NCBI GenBank assembly: GCA_965222315.1
Contig: OZ244951.1
Location: 3,844,001 to 3,908,000, forward strand
Direction of reading: 5' to 3'
Source of the DNA: JACKII01 sp965222315
GTDB lineage: Bacteria > Pseudomonadota > Alphaproteobacteria > Bin95
Length of the DNA: 64,000 nucleotides
Shown: positions 27,459 to 36,087 of the stretch, one piece after another
How the letters are laid out: every line of letters starts with the position of its first letter
Numbering within the stretch: the stretch's first letter is position 1
Made by a program: the position numbers and the translations under genes
The notes under the pieces: generated by a model
What the model was told of the DNA's origin: nothing
The model's database searches: none
Seen by the model: the letters and a program-made list of their open reading frames with translations, nothing else

Positions 27459-28310
27459 CTAACGGCCGATTTCACAGCCTTCGACCGTTATCCGATGCAT
27501 CAGGCGCCGGTGGCCGGTGTAGTCATTGATCGCAAAATGCCAGGTCGCGCGGTTGTCCCAGAACGCAATCGAGCCGTTCGCCCACTGAAAGCGGTACTGG
27601 AATTCCTGCCGGGAGGCATGCTGGTAGAGATAATCCAGCAGCGGCTTGCTTTCCTCGGCCTTCCACCCCTCAATGCCGATGGTGAAACCGGGATTCACAT
27701 AAAGTGCTTTCTTGCCGCTGATCGGATGCTTGATCACGATCGGATGGATTGCGTCCTGTTGCGCCGCATCCTCGTTGCCGAGCCGGCCCTTCAGATCCTC
27801 GCCGCGCTCTTTGTACCGCGCTTCCTTGCCGAACACATGGCGGGAGGAATGGACGCCGTTCAGCGTTTCCAGGGTCGCCTTAAGACCATCTGACAGGTTG
27901 TCGTAGGCCGCGTACATGTTGGCGAACACAGTGTCGCCGCCCAACGGCGGGGTTTCCCGCGCCAGCAGGATCGAACCCATCGCCGGGATCTGGTCGTAGG
28001 AGTGGTCAGTGTGCCAGCCGCCGCCGATATTGGCTTTCTGGTCCGGTTCCTTGCGCACCTCGGCGATGCGGGGCTCGTCCGGCACATGGGCGAAGAAGCG
28101 GTTGACGTTGACGCCGCCGAATTGCTCGGCCACCGCAATATGCTGGTCCGTGGTCAGGTCCTGGTCCCGGAAGAACAGGACGCCGTAGTCGCCGATGGCA
28201 GTCTTCAGCGTATCCGCCGTATCGGCATCGAGCCTGTTGAGGTCGATATTGTCCACGAACGCGCCGACTCCGCCGCCGGACGGCCGGATTTCGAGGCTAT
28301 TGGATAGCAT
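27459..28310 (-). CDS. TauD/TfdA family Fe(II)/2-oxoglutarate dioxygenase
   Basis: 283 residues from the ATG at 28310 (AAGGAG 8 bases upstream). The facial triad is His100 and Asp102 (GGWHTDHSY) with His258 (NRATWHFAINDY); Arg269 in GHRR should bind 2-oxoglutarate. VNPGFTIGI and WDNRATWH are typical of TauD/TfdA. The family hydroxylates sulfonates such as taurine, aryloxyacids or other small molecules. It ends the minus-strand run that starts with RraA at 31193. Substrate unknown. Confidence 0.9.
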   Translation of the reverse strand: MLSNSLEIRPSGGGVGAFVDNIDLNRLDADTADTLKTAIGDYGVLFFRDQDLTTDQHIAVAEQFGGVNVNRFFAHVPDEPRIAEVRKEPDQKANIGGGWHTDHSYDQIPAMGSILLARETPPLGGDTVFANMYAAYDNLSDGLKATLETLNGVHSSRHVFGKEARYKERGEDLKGRLGNEDAAQQDAIHPIVIKHPISGKKALYVNPGFTIGIEGWKAEESKPLLDYLYQHASRQEFQYRFQWANGSIAFWDNRATWHFAINDYTGHRRLMHRITVEGCEIGR

Positions 28311-28371
28311 GAGCGGTGCTCCTTGATATTCTTGTGTTGCCGCAGAGCCTAGCGGAGTGTCTCCGCGACTT

Positions 28372-29442
28372 CTAGGCAATTAGCCCGCGCGCCAGCCTGG
28401 CCCCGGCTGCCAGCGCCTCCAGCTTGCGCACGCCCAGCCAGCGGGGAATGGCGGAGAGACCGCAATCCGCCGTAAGCGCGAGGCGGTCGGCTGGAATGCC
28501 GGCGTTCAGGATTTGCTCCACGCGCCTCGCCACATCGTCAGGCGTTTCCAGGTGAAAGCTCTTCACGTCGACCACACCTGCCGCGATTTTGGCCGGGTTG
28601 GAAAGGCCCGCGACCAACTCCAGGCCAGCCATTTCCCGGTTGGCGAATTCCAGGAAAAGCCAGTCGGCTTTCAATGTTTCCAGGGCGGGTCGGAGGCGGT
28701 CGAAATCTCGTGGCGTATAGGGGCGGCTGGCATTGTTGCCAAAGCAGACATGCACGGCAAATCCGCCGGGCGCGGCCTTGCCGACCTTGTTGATGGCCCG
28801 CACCGCATCGGCCTGGCTTAGCCAATCGGAGGCATGGGTCAGCCCCGGCTCGTCCATCTGCACCATCGGACAGCCCGCCGCCGCCAACGCCCGAACCTCT
28901 GCCGCAATCACCTCCACCAGATCGGCAAGCAGAGCGTGATGCGGGGCTGCCTCACCCTGGTAGGCCGCTCCGGGCCGGATGTTGCGGACAAAGGTGATCG
29001 GCCCCGGCAGCGCCATTTTCAGGCGCTTCTTTGCCGCTTCCGAGCCGAGTTGCAGGGTGACCTCGCGCTTCAGAAACAGATAGTCCTCGACCAGGCCGAG
29101 CCCTTCCGGCGCACTCACCCGCTCCTCCGCCAGATGACCGGGCGTGCGGTCGTAGCCGGGCACGCCAAGCTTGCGCGCAACGGGCTGACGAACCAGGCCG
29201 GTCAGCCGGTCGTACATGGCGTAGACGAAACGGTCGCGAGTAAGCTCCCCGTCGCTGAATACGTCGAGGCCCGCTTGGATCTGGTCGGCGATGGCGGTGC
29301 GGGTGGCGTCGCCATAGGCCTCGTCTATGTCGGCGGGGCCCGCCTGCCCCGCGCGGATCGCCTGGCGGAAGGTGAACAGCCAGCCGGGCGCAGCGTGCGA
29401 GCCGACACCCATGGCGGGAAGCAGCGGGAGTCCGTCAAACAT
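28372..29442 (-). CDS. MetE C-terminal-like methyltransferase family protein
   Basis: 356 residues, half the size of MetE and consisting only of the catalytic-type barrel. Zinc ligands His231 and Cys233 (AVHVCFGNN), a Glu in FLEFANRE and a Cys in LTADCGLSAIPR correspond to the MetE set. The VQMDEPGLT motif around 195 is also typical. It could be a core MetE-type methyltransferase or an epoxyalkane:coenzyme M transferase-like enzyme; the absence of the N-terminal MetE domain leaves the methyl donor open. ATG overlaps the stop of the upstream nitronate monooxygenase by one base (TGATG). Confidence 0.8.
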   Translation of the reverse strand: MFDGLPLLPAMGVGSHAAPGWLFTFRQAIRAGQAGPADIDEAYGDATRTAIADQIQAGLDVFSDGELTRDRFVYAMYDRLTGLVRQPVARKLGVPGYDRTPGHLAEERVSAPEGLGLVEDYLFLKREVTLQLGSEAAKKRLKMALPGPITFVRNIRPGAAYQGEAAPHHALLADLVEVIAAEVRALAAAGCPMVQMDEPGLTHASDWLSQADAVRAINKVGKAAPGGFAVHVCFGNNASRPYTPRDFDRLRPALETLKADWLFLEFANREMAGLELVAGLSNPAKIAAGVVDVKSFHLETPDDVARRVEQILNAGIPADRLALTADCGLSAIPRWLGVRKLEALAAGARLARGLIA

Positions 29443-30374
29443 CAGCCATGCTCCTTCCGCGCTTCGGCATATTCGCCCGCAATCTGCCCAACCAATTCGG
29501 CAACGCTGGGCACGCCGTCCACCTGTTGCACCGAGTGACCGGCGGACCAGACGTCTTTCCAGCGGCGCGGCGTGTTCGGGTTGATGTCCTTGTCGATCTC
29601 GACCGAGCCGCGCGCCGGCAGGTTGTCCGGGTCCAGCCCCGCCGCCATCAGGGAGGGGATCAGCATGTTGGTCTCCAACCCTGTCATCGCGCGGGTCAGC
29701 TTCACATCATCGAGGCAGGACGACACCAGCATGTCCTTATAGGCCTGCTTCGCCATGCTTTCGGCGGTGGCGATAAAGCGGGTGCCCATGTAGGCCAGGT
29801 CACAGCCCAGCACCTCCGCCGCGCGCAAGGCCTGGCCGTCGCCGACGCCACCCGCGAGCACGATGGGGCCGTCGAAGATGCGGCGGACGCCGCGCACGAA
29901 GGCGAAGGGATTGGCCCAGCCGGTCTGCCCGCCTGCGCCCGCCGTCAGCAGGATCAGGCCGTCCGCGCCTGCCTCAATGGCCTTCTCCGCATGGCGCATG
30001 GTGGCGATGTCGGCGAACACGAGACCGCCATAGCCATGGATCGCCTCGATGATCGGCGCGGGCGAGCCGACGCTTGCGATTACCATGGCCGGCTTGTATT
30101 CGCAGATCAGCGCGAGGTCATCGGTCAGGCGGCTGTTGGTCCGGTGGACGATCAGGTTCGGCGCGACGGGGGCGTCGTCTTCGGTGAGTTCGTCCCGCAT
30201 GCGGCCAAGCCACTGCTCCAGATCGTCGAGCGTCCGGCAATTGGCGGTCGGGAACGAGCCGATCACCCCCGCCTTGCAAGCGGCGATGACCAGGTCCGGC
30301 CCGGAGACCAAAAACATCGGCGCTGCAATTAGGGGGAGACGCAGACGGGAGGAGATGGACGTGGGGAGGGGCAT
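29442..30374 (-). CDS. nitronate monooxygenase family protein
   Basis: 310 residues from the ATG at 30374 (PLPTSISSRLRLPLIAAPMF), the family start; the frame is open to 30440. FMN-binding TIM-barrel features: PLIAAPMFLVSGP, the substrate-His-type segment ILLTAGAGGQTGW, and VLAGGVGDGQALRAAEVLGCDLAYMGTRF (phosphate-binding loop). Predicted to oxidise alkyl nitronates or act as a related FMN oxidoreductase. It is the middle gene of the RraA-NMO-MetE-like-TauD run on the minus strand. Confidence 0.85.
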   Translation of the reverse strand: MPLPTSISSRLRLPLIAAPMFLVSGPDLVIAACKAGVIGSFPTANCRTLDDLEQWLGRMRDELTEDDAPVAPNLIVHRTNSRLTDDLALICEYKPAMVIASVGSPAPIIEAIHGYGGLVFADIATMRHAEKAIEAGADGLILLTAGAGGQTGWANPFAFVRGVRRIFDGPIVLAGGVGDGQALRAAEVLGCDLAYMGTRFIATAESMAKQAYKDMLVSSCLDDVKLTRAMTGLETNMLIPSLMAAGLDPDNLPARGSVEIDKDINPNTPRRWKDVWSAGHSVQQVDGVPSVAELVGQIAGEYAEARKEHG

Positions 30375-30485
30375 TTTCACCTTGGAGTCAGACGATGGTA
30401 GCCGACCACGTCGGCAGCCAAAACGGCGGCGAGTTTGCAATCCACAGGAGACCGGTCTCAGGTCAGCCAGGATAGAGCCATCACG

Positions 30486-31193
30486 CTACCCCCGCTTCGC
30501 TTTCCAATCCTGATACTTGGCCAGGTTCTCCTCGTTCGGCGGGTAGTGGCCGGGAATGGGCGCGCCGTTCTTGACCTGCTCCAGGATGAATTGCTCGTGC
30601 ATTTCCTGCTCCAGGCCGCCGATGGCTACGTCCTCGGCCAGCGCCTGGGGCACGACCACCACGCCGTCATTGTCGCAAACGATCCAGTCGCCGGGAATCA
30701 CCGCCACGCCGCCGCAGCCGATGGGCACTTGCAGGTCGCCGTCGGAAAGACTGGCCACGCTGGCAGGCGCGGCCGCGCCGGGGCACCAGACCGGCAGGTG
30801 GCTGGCCTTGACCCCGTCGGCATCGCGCACATTCGAGTCGCTCACCATTCCCGCGACCCCGCGCACATGCAGGCGCGTCGCCAGGATGTCGCCGATGGCG
30901 GCTCCGTCGATCCGGCCGAGCGCGTCCACCACCAGGATGTGCCCCTCCGGGCATTCCTCAATGGCGCGACGCTGGGCCAGATCGGTGCGCTTCAGGATTT
31001 CCGGTCCGCTCAGGTCTTCCCGCCCCGGAATAAAACGCAGCGTGTAGGCAGGCCCCGCAATACGCTCCTGCCCTTCGATCAGCGGCTTCGGCCCCTCCAT
31101 CCACACCTGGCGGATGCCGCGCTTCAGCAGTTGCATGGTGAGCGTGGCGGTGGAAATCTGGCGAAAAGCGGCAGCGAGTTCGGTCTGGTTCAT
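30486..31193 (-). CDS. RraA-family protein (HMG/CHA aldolase-like)
   Basis: 235 residues from the ATG at 31193 (AAGGGGAAG upstream). The segment GAAIGDILATRLHVRGVAGMVSDSNVRDADGV is the RraA/HMG aldolase substrate and divalent-metal loop, with Arg-Asp in place; GGVAVIPGDWIVCDNDGVVVVPQ is the family hallmark. Members include RNase E inhibitor RraA and 4-hydroxy-4-methyl-2-oxoglutarate / 4-carboxy-4-hydroxy-2-oxoadipate aldolases of protocatechuate 4,5-cleavage. The C-terminal extension and catabolic neighbours favour the aldolase-type. Divergent from the acyl-CoA dehydrogenase at 31283. Confidence 0.85.
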   Translation of the reverse strand: MNQTELAAAFRQISTATLTMQLLKRGIRQVWMEGPKPLIEGQERIAGPAYTLRFIPGREDLSGPEILKRTDLAQRRAIEECPEGHILVVDALGRIDGAAIGDILATRLHVRGVAGMVSDSNVRDADGVKASHLPVWCPGAAAPASVASLSDGDLQVPIGCGGVAVIPGDWIVCDNDGVVVVPQALAEDVAIGGLEQEMHEQFILEQVKNGAPIPGHYPPNEENLAKYQDWKAKRG

Positions 31194-31282
31194 GTGATCT
31201 TCCCCTTGGGCGTTATCGTATGTACAAGTGAACCTAACCGACCGTTTGATGCAACAGAGATACGAGATTAAGGAGCCCAATC

Positions 31283-32491
31283 ATGGACATGGCCTTCGCC
31301 CCCGAAGACGAAGCCTGGCGCGAGGAAGTACGCGCGTTTATGCGCGAGAAGCTGCCCGCGACTGTCGCGCATAAAGTCCATAACGGCTTTGCGGTCAGCC
31401 GCGAGGAAATCCGCGACTGGCACACGAAGCTGTATGAGCAGGGCTGGGTGGCACCAAACTGGCCGCCGGAATGGGGTGGCCCGGACCCGGCATGGACCGT
31501 TACGCAAAAATACATCTATGACGAGGAGTCCACTCTCGCCGGTGCGCCCCGCCTGATCGCTTTTGGCATAACCATGTGCGGCCCGGTCCTGATGCGCTAC
31601 GGCACGGACGCGCAGAAGAAGGAATTCCTGCCGAAGATCGCATCGGGCGAGCGGACGTTCTGCCAGGGCTATTCAGAGCCGGGCTCGGGCTCCGACCTGG
31701 CCTCGCTGAAAATGCAGGCGAAGCGGGACGGCGACGAATTTGTGCTGAACGGCCAGAAGATCTGGACCACTTCGGCGCACATGGCCGACTGGATTTTCTG
31801 CCTGGTGCGCACGTCCAACACCGGCAAGCGCCAGGAAGGCATCACCTTTATCCTGGTGGATATGAACACGCCGGGCGTCGAGGTGAAGCCGCTTATCACC
31901 ATTGAAGGCACCCGGGAAGTGAACGAGGTGTTCTTCACCGACGTGCGCGTGCCGGCCTCCAATGTGATCGGCGAGGTGGACGACGGCTGGTCCGTCGCCA
32001 AATACCTGCTGGGGCACGAGCGGATGGGCGGCGGCGCGCTGGGCGGCCTGAAGAAGTCGTTGGAACAGCTGAAAAAAATCGCCCGCGAGGAAGATGGCGA
32101 AGGCGACGGCAAGCTGATCGACGATCCGGCTTTCGCCCGCAAGATGTCGGAGGTCGATATCGAGTTGATGACGCTCGAGGTCCAGATGCTGCGCCTGCTC
32201 TCCAAAATGAGCGCCGACGCGGAGATGGGCCTGGAAGCGTCCATGATCAAAATCCGGCGCTCCGAAATCACCCAGCGGCTCAGCGAGCTGAAGATGGAAG
32301 CGGTCGGCTACTATGCCAATCCGTTCGTGCTTGGCGCGCTGGAGCAAGGTTGGAACGAAGAGCCGATCGGCGGCGCGGATTACATTAACGCGCTGGCCGC
32401 ACAGTACTTCAACAACCGCAAGCACTCGATTTTTGCCGGCTCGAACGAGATCCAGCACAACATCATCGCCAAGCGCGTGCTGGGGTTGTGA
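31283..32491 (+). CDS. acyl-CoA dehydrogenase, PimC/FadE-like
   Basis: 402 residues. FAD signature CQGYSEPGSGSDLASL and FVLNGQKIWTTSAHMADWIF are present. The C-terminal motif is FAGSNEIQHNIIAKRVLGL, where the usual catalytic Glu of EGT is Ala. The helix-G segment KYLLGHERMGGGA carries a Glu at the alternative position used by isovaleryl-CoA dehydrogenase, so the enzyme is probably active. Similar proteins act on dicarboxylic or branched acyl-CoAs. It is close in sequence to the dehydrogenase at 37521, and the two flank the TRAP genes. Confidence 0.88.
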   Translation: MDMAFAPEDEAWREEVRAFMREKLPATVAHKVHNGFAVSREEIRDWHTKLYEQGWVAPNWPPEWGGPDPAWTVTQKYIYDEESTLAGAPRLIAFGITMCGPVLMRYGTDAQKKEFLPKIASGERTFCQGYSEPGSGSDLASLKMQAKRDGDEFVLNGQKIWTTSAHMADWIFCLVRTSNTGKRQEGITFILVDMNTPGVEVKPLITIEGTREVNEVFFTDVRVPASNVIGEVDDGWSVAKYLLGHERMGGGALGGLKKSLEQLKKIAREEDGEGDGKLIDDPAFARKMSEVDIELMTLEVQMLRLLSKMSADAEMGLEASMIKIRRSEITQRLSELKMEAVGYYANPFVLGALEQGWNEEPIGGADYINALAAQYFNNRKHSIFAGSNEIQHNIIAKRVLGL

Positions 32492-32513
32492 CGGGCAAAA
32501 TGCGCCAATTCCC

Positions 32514-32535
32514 CAGGGTGGCTTGAGCCACCCTG
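32514..32535. repeat. short perfect hairpin after acyl-CoA dehydrogenase
   Basis: CAGGGTGGC/GCCACCCTG arms around TTGA (9 bp). It is followed by AAAAA and not a U-tract on the plus strand; 20 bases on lies the better terminator. Confidence 0.6.
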
Positions 32536-32555
32536 AAAAACCTGCTTCTCTGGAT

Positions 32556-32589
32556 AAACCGGCTCAGAGCGATCTGTGCCGGTTTTTCT
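32556..32589 (+). terminator. rho-independent terminator
   Basis: AAACCGGC/GCCGGTTT stem with an inner CAGA/TCTG stem on a GCGA loop, followed by TTCT. It separates the acyl-CoA dehydrogenase from the first TRAP binding protein. Confidence 0.8.
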
Positions 32590-32694
32590 ATGCGCTCCGG
32601 TTCACCACTCAGACAAACCACGTTGATGAACCAAATTGGAGCGGCCCCTGCCGGTCCCCAGAAATGACCGGGCACGTAATCGAGGAGCGAACAA

Positions 32695-33744
32695 GTGCGA
32701 TTAAGTTACCTTTCCAAAGGCCTGGCTATTGCCGCCGTGGCGGCAGTGACGGCAACTGCCATTAGCGAAGCCGAGGCCCGGGTGCGGATGAAGGTCCACT
32801 CTGCCTATGGCCGAAATATTTTCGTCATCGGCCCGGGCGCCCACAATGTCGCCGACGCCGTCGAGAAAATGTCGGATGGCGAAGTGAGAATGAAGGTGTT
32901 CGAGCCGGGCGCACTGGTGCCGGGCACCAAATACTATGATCCGGTTTCTTCCGGCTCCATCGATGGCGCCTGGGGCACACCGGGCTTTAACGTTCACAAG
33001 AATTTCGCCTACGCGTTCTTCGCTTCGGTGCCGTTCGGCCCCCGGGCCGGCGAGTATCTCGCCTGGATGCGTCACGGCGGCGGTCAGGAACTGGCCGACG
33101 AAATGTATGCCCGCGACAACATCAAGATGTTCGTTTGCAACATCATTCCGCCAGAATCCTCCGGCTGGTTCCGTGAAGAGATCAAGTCGACCGACGATCT
33201 GAATGGCCTGAAGATGCGCTTCTTCGGCCTGGGCGCGAAGGTGATGGAGAAGTTCGGCGTTTCCACCCAGTTGCTGGCGGGCGGCGACATCTACCCGGCG
33301 CTGGAGCTTGGCTCGATCGACGCGACCGAGTTCTCTATGCCGGCGATCGACAAGGATTATGGTTTCTACCAGATCGCCAAGCACAACTACTTCCCTGGCT
33401 GGCATCAGCAGTCGACCATCGGCGAGTTGCTGGTCAACATGGACAAGTTCAACGAGTTGAGCGGCGGCCAGAAGGTCATCCTCGACCAGGCCTGCCAGGC
33501 GCAGGTCATGCGTGGTTTCGCCGAGGGCGAGGCCGGCCAGGCTGACGCGATGGCCTTTCACGAATCCAAGGGCGTCACCATCCACCGCTGGAACGACGAA
33601 ACCCTGGCCGAATTCGAGGAAGCCTGGCTCGAAGTGATCCAGGAAGAGATCAAGGCGAGCGAAGACGCCCAGAAAATCTGGGAATCCTATTCTGCCTTTC
33701 GCGACAAATACGAAATCTGGCGCGAAAACGGCTACTTGAACTGA
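32695..33744 (+). CDS. TRAP transporter substrate-binding protein, copy 1 (DctP family)
   Basis: 349 residues from a GTG at 32695 with GAGGAG upstream. Signal peptide of about 28 residues ending ISEAEA|RVRMKVHS. DctP-family features: WFREEIKSTDDLNGLKMRFFGLGAKVMEKFG and LLAGGDIYPALELGSIDATEF, where the Arg of the former region binds the substrate carboxylate. Predicted to deliver an organic acid to DctQM at 35320-37452. It is a near-full-length paralogue of the gene at 34095 and shares a highly conserved tract with it. Confidence 0.9.
   Translation: MRLSYLSKGLAIAAVAAVTATAISEAEARVRMKVHSAYGRNIFVIGPGAHNVADAVEKMSDGEVRMKVFEPGALVPGTKYYDPVSSGSIDGAWGTPGFNVHKNFAYAFFASVPFGPRAGEYLAWMRHGGGQELADEMYARDNIKMFVCNIIPPESSGWFREEIKSTDDLNGLKMRFFGLGAKVMEKFGVSTQLLAGGDIYPALELGSIDATEFSMPAIDKDYGFYQIAKHNYFPGWHQQSTIGELLVNMDKFNELSGGQKVILDQACQAQVMRGFAEGEAGQADAMAFHESKGVTIHRWNDETLAEFEEAWLEVIQEEIKASEDAQKIWESYSAFRDKYEIWRENGYLN
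33199..33425 (+). repeat. conserved DNA tract shared with copy 2 (probable gene conversion)
   Basis: This 227-base stretch matches 34602-34828 with four differences that I can find; the flanks on both sides diverge at once. Offset between copies is 1403 bases. Two of the four differences are synonymous third-position changes. Confidence 0.75.
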
Positions 33745-34094
33745 TAGTGGCGAGTGGGGCCGGCGAACGGATTCAACGCTTCGCCGGCCCCTCCTTCCAG
33801 AATCTTCAGCGCACAAGACGATCCGAAACAACCTCGCAGCGCGACAGGTCGCCCCGAGCATCATCCACTTCCAGGGGCGACAGGATTGCGCCTTGACGAC
33901 ACGAAAGCAGCATTATCCTCCGGCAAACCGTTCGGCTTGCAGTGCAAACCAGCCAATCGCGGCTTGAATCCAGTCTGCAAACATGCTTCTAATCAAGCGC
34001 TCTAGGCAGGTCAGGTATGCATTGAGCGCAACGCTTTTAGGCAATACCCTAGATTGTATACACCACGAACGATCAGAATTGATCAGGAGGAACA
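33745..34094. other. intergenic region with terminator
   Basis: Holds the terminator 33756-33791 and about 300 bases without a supported gene. AT-richer toward 34000-34080, where the promoter of the second binding-protein gene is likely; AGGAGGA lies just before its ATG. Antisense frames crossing this gap have no family features. Confidence 0.6.
33756..33791 (+). terminator. terminator hairpin of TRAP binding protein copy 1
   Basis: Perfect 12-bp arms GGGGCCGGCGAA/TTCGCCGGCCCC with a 12-base loop, followed by TCCTTCC. Lies 11 bases after the stop. Confidence 0.75.
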
Positions 34095-35147
34095 ATGCGC
34101 CTTAACACCCTAATGAAAGGCGTTGCCGCTGTTGCGGTCGCCGCCGCCACCACCGCGGCTTCGTTCAGTGACGCGGAAGCCCGCGTTCGGATGAAGATCC
34201 ATTCTGCCTTCGGCAAAAACATCGTCATCATTGGCCCAGGCCCGCACAATGTCGCGAACGCCGTCGAGGCGATGTCCGACGGTGAAGTGCGTATGCAGGT
34301 GTTCGAGCCAGGCGCACTGGTACCAGGCACGCAGTACTATGATCCGGTTTCGGCCGGCTCCATCGACGGCGCCTGGGGCACACCTGGCTATAACGTAAAC
34401 ATCAATATTGCCTACGCGTTTTTCTCCGCCGTGCCGTTCGGTCCACGTGGTGGCGAATATCTCGCCTGGATGCGTCATGGCGGCGGTCAGGAACTGGCGG
34501 AAGAGATGTACGCCAGCGACAATATCAAGTTTCTGGTCTGTAACTTGATCCCGCCTGAATCCTCAGGTTGGTTCCGTGAGGAAATCAAGACCGTCGAAGA
34601 CCTGAATGGCCTGAAGATGCGCTTCTTCGGCCTGGGCGCTAGGGTGATGGAGAAGTTCGGCGTTTCCACCCAGTTGCTGGCGGGCGGCGACATCTACCCG
34701 GCGCTGGAGCTTGGCTCGATCGACGCGACCGAGTTCTCCATGCCGGCGATCGACAAGGACTATGGTTTCTACCAGATCGCCAAGCACAACTACTTCCCTG
34801 GCTGGCATCAGCAGTCGACCATCGGCGAAATGCTGTTCAACATGGACAAGTTCAATGAACTGTCCGATCCGCAAAAGGTCATGGTCGAGCAGGCTTGCAT
34901 GGCGCAAACCCTGCGCGGCTTCGCCGAGGGTGAGGCGATTCAGGGCGCCGCAATGGCATTCCACGAAGAAAAAGGCGTCACCATCCATCGTTGGCCGGAT
35001 AGCGTTCTGAGCGAGTTGGAAGGCGCCTGGAAAGAGGTGATCGAGGCCGAGATCGCCGGCAACGAGGACGCCAAGAAGATCTGGGAATCCTACTCCAAGT
35101 TCCGCGAAGAGTACAAAGTTTGGGGTGAGAACGGCTACCTCAACTAG
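34095..35147 (+). CDS. TRAP transporter substrate-binding protein, copy 2 (DctP family)
   Basis: 350 residues, ATG at 34095 with AGGAGGA about 6 bases upstream. Signal peptide ending SFSDAEA|RVRMKIHS. The same motifs as copy 1 are present (WFREEIKTVEDLNGLKMRFFGLGARVMEKFG, LLAGGDIYPALELGSIDATEF). The copies are about the same length throughout and differ most in the N-terminal lobe and in the C-terminal 90 residues. Two binding proteins with one DctQM may give two affinities or two substrates. Followed by a strong terminator and then dctQ. Confidence 0.9.
   Translation: MRLNTLMKGVAAVAVAAATTAASFSDAEARVRMKIHSAFGKNIVIIGPGPHNVANAVEAMSDGEVRMQVFEPGALVPGTQYYDPVSAGSIDGAWGTPGYNVNINIAYAFFSAVPFGPRGGEYLAWMRHGGGQELAEEMYASDNIKFLVCNLIPPESSGWFREEIKTVEDLNGLKMRFFGLGARVMEKFGVSTQLLAGGDIYPALELGSIDATEFSMPAIDKDYGFYQIAKHNYFPGWHQQSTIGEMLFNMDKFNELSDPQKVMVEQACMAQTLRGFAEGEAIQGAAMAFHEEKGVTIHRWPDSVLSELEGAWKEVIEAEIAGNEDAKKIWESYSKFREEYKVWGENGYLN
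34602..34828 (+). repeat. partner tract of the TRAP paralogue
   Basis: Near-identical to 33199-33425; see that entry. It covers residues from NGLKMRFFGLG to STIGE, the part of the protein nearest the substrate and hinge. Confidence 0.75.
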
Positions 35148-35160
35148 GGCGTTCGTTACC

Positions 35161-35198
35161 GGGCCGGTCGGTTTTCAAGCTGACCGGCCCGTTGTTTC
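35161..35198 (+). terminator. terminator of TRAP binding protein copy 2
   Basis: GGGCCGGTC/GACCGGCCC arms (35161-35169, 35182-35190) with a 12-base loop, then GTTGTTTC. Confidence 0.75.
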
Positions 35199-35319
35199 AC
35201 CGCCAGGGACATAGCGTGACGCGTTGTCTCCAGCGTCTTTCTTTGCCCCATTTTCTAAAATGTGTACCGTTACGGTAAAGGGCCCTGAAGGGTCGCCCCC
35301 AACCAGGTTGGAAGCGTCA

Positions 35320-36057
35320 ATGCGCAGAATGCTCGACATAGCGGACTCGATAGAGAAGATCCCGCAGTTTTTCGGACGGTTAGGGTCCTGGCTGATCCTC
35401 CCGTTGATCACCATCATCATGTTCGATGTACTCACCCGGAAAATGTTTGGCGGCGAGATCCAGCAATGGATTCAGGCAACGCCGGCTCTTTACGATTTTT
35501 TCTCCCCGACCAAGCTGCAGGAATGGGAGTGGCACTTGCATGGCGCCCTGTTCATGCTGGCCATCGGGTTCTCCTACACCATGAATGCCCACGTCCGCGT
35601 TGACGTGCTGCGGGAAAAGGTCAGTGACCGGCGCCAGGCCTGGATTGAGCTGTTCGGGCTTGTGATATTCCTTTTCCCCTACACCCTGGTTATCGGCTAC
35701 CTCTGCTGGAACTTCATCACCCGAGCTTATATTTCGGACGAAGCATCCGCCGCCATGACCGGCCTGAGTCAGCGTTGGATCATCAAGTCCTTCCTGCTTG
35801 CCTGTTTGGTACTGGTGTTTTTGGCAGGCATCACGTCATTCCTCCGCCAATGGGTGTATCTGTTTGGGCCGGAGCATCTGCGCAGCGATGTCAAAATGAA
35901 CATGCTGACCTCGGCGGTAGCAGAGCACTTGCCGCACCTGGACGAAGAAGACATTTACGGCCCCGGACATACGGCTGAGGAATATATTGAAGGCGCTGAG
36001 GAGAAACTCTTCCCCGCCGACGGCCGAACCGATACCCATCCAGAAGTTAAGTATTAA
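35320..36057 (+). CDS. dctQ: TRAP transporter small permease (DctQ)
   Basis: 245 residues from the ATG at 35320 (GGAAG upstream); the frame is open to 35224 but the added N-terminus is unlike the family. Four membrane segments: around LGSWLILPLITIIMFDVL, HLHGALFMLAIGFSYTM, ELFGLVIFLFPYTLVIGYL and IIKSFLLACLVLVFLAGI, with the family NAHVRVDVLREK motif after the second. The C-terminal tail is acidic and long (about 50 residues), longer than typical DctQ. Pairs with the large permease 30 bases downstream. Confidence 0.9.
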   Translation: MRRMLDIADSIEKIPQFFGRLGSWLILPLITIIMFDVLTRKMFGGEIQQWIQATPALYDFFSPTKLQEWEWHLHGALFMLAIGFSYTMNAHVRVDVLREKVSDRRQAWIELFGLVIFLFPYTLVIGYLCWNFITRAYISDEASAAMTGLSQRWIIKSFLLACLVLVFLAGITSFLRQWVYLFGPEHLRSDVKMNMLTSAVAEHLPHLDEEDIYGPGHTAEEYIEGAEEKLFPADGRTDTHPEVKY

Positions 36058-36087
36058 AAAGCCGGCGGCTTAGAAGGAAAACCCACA

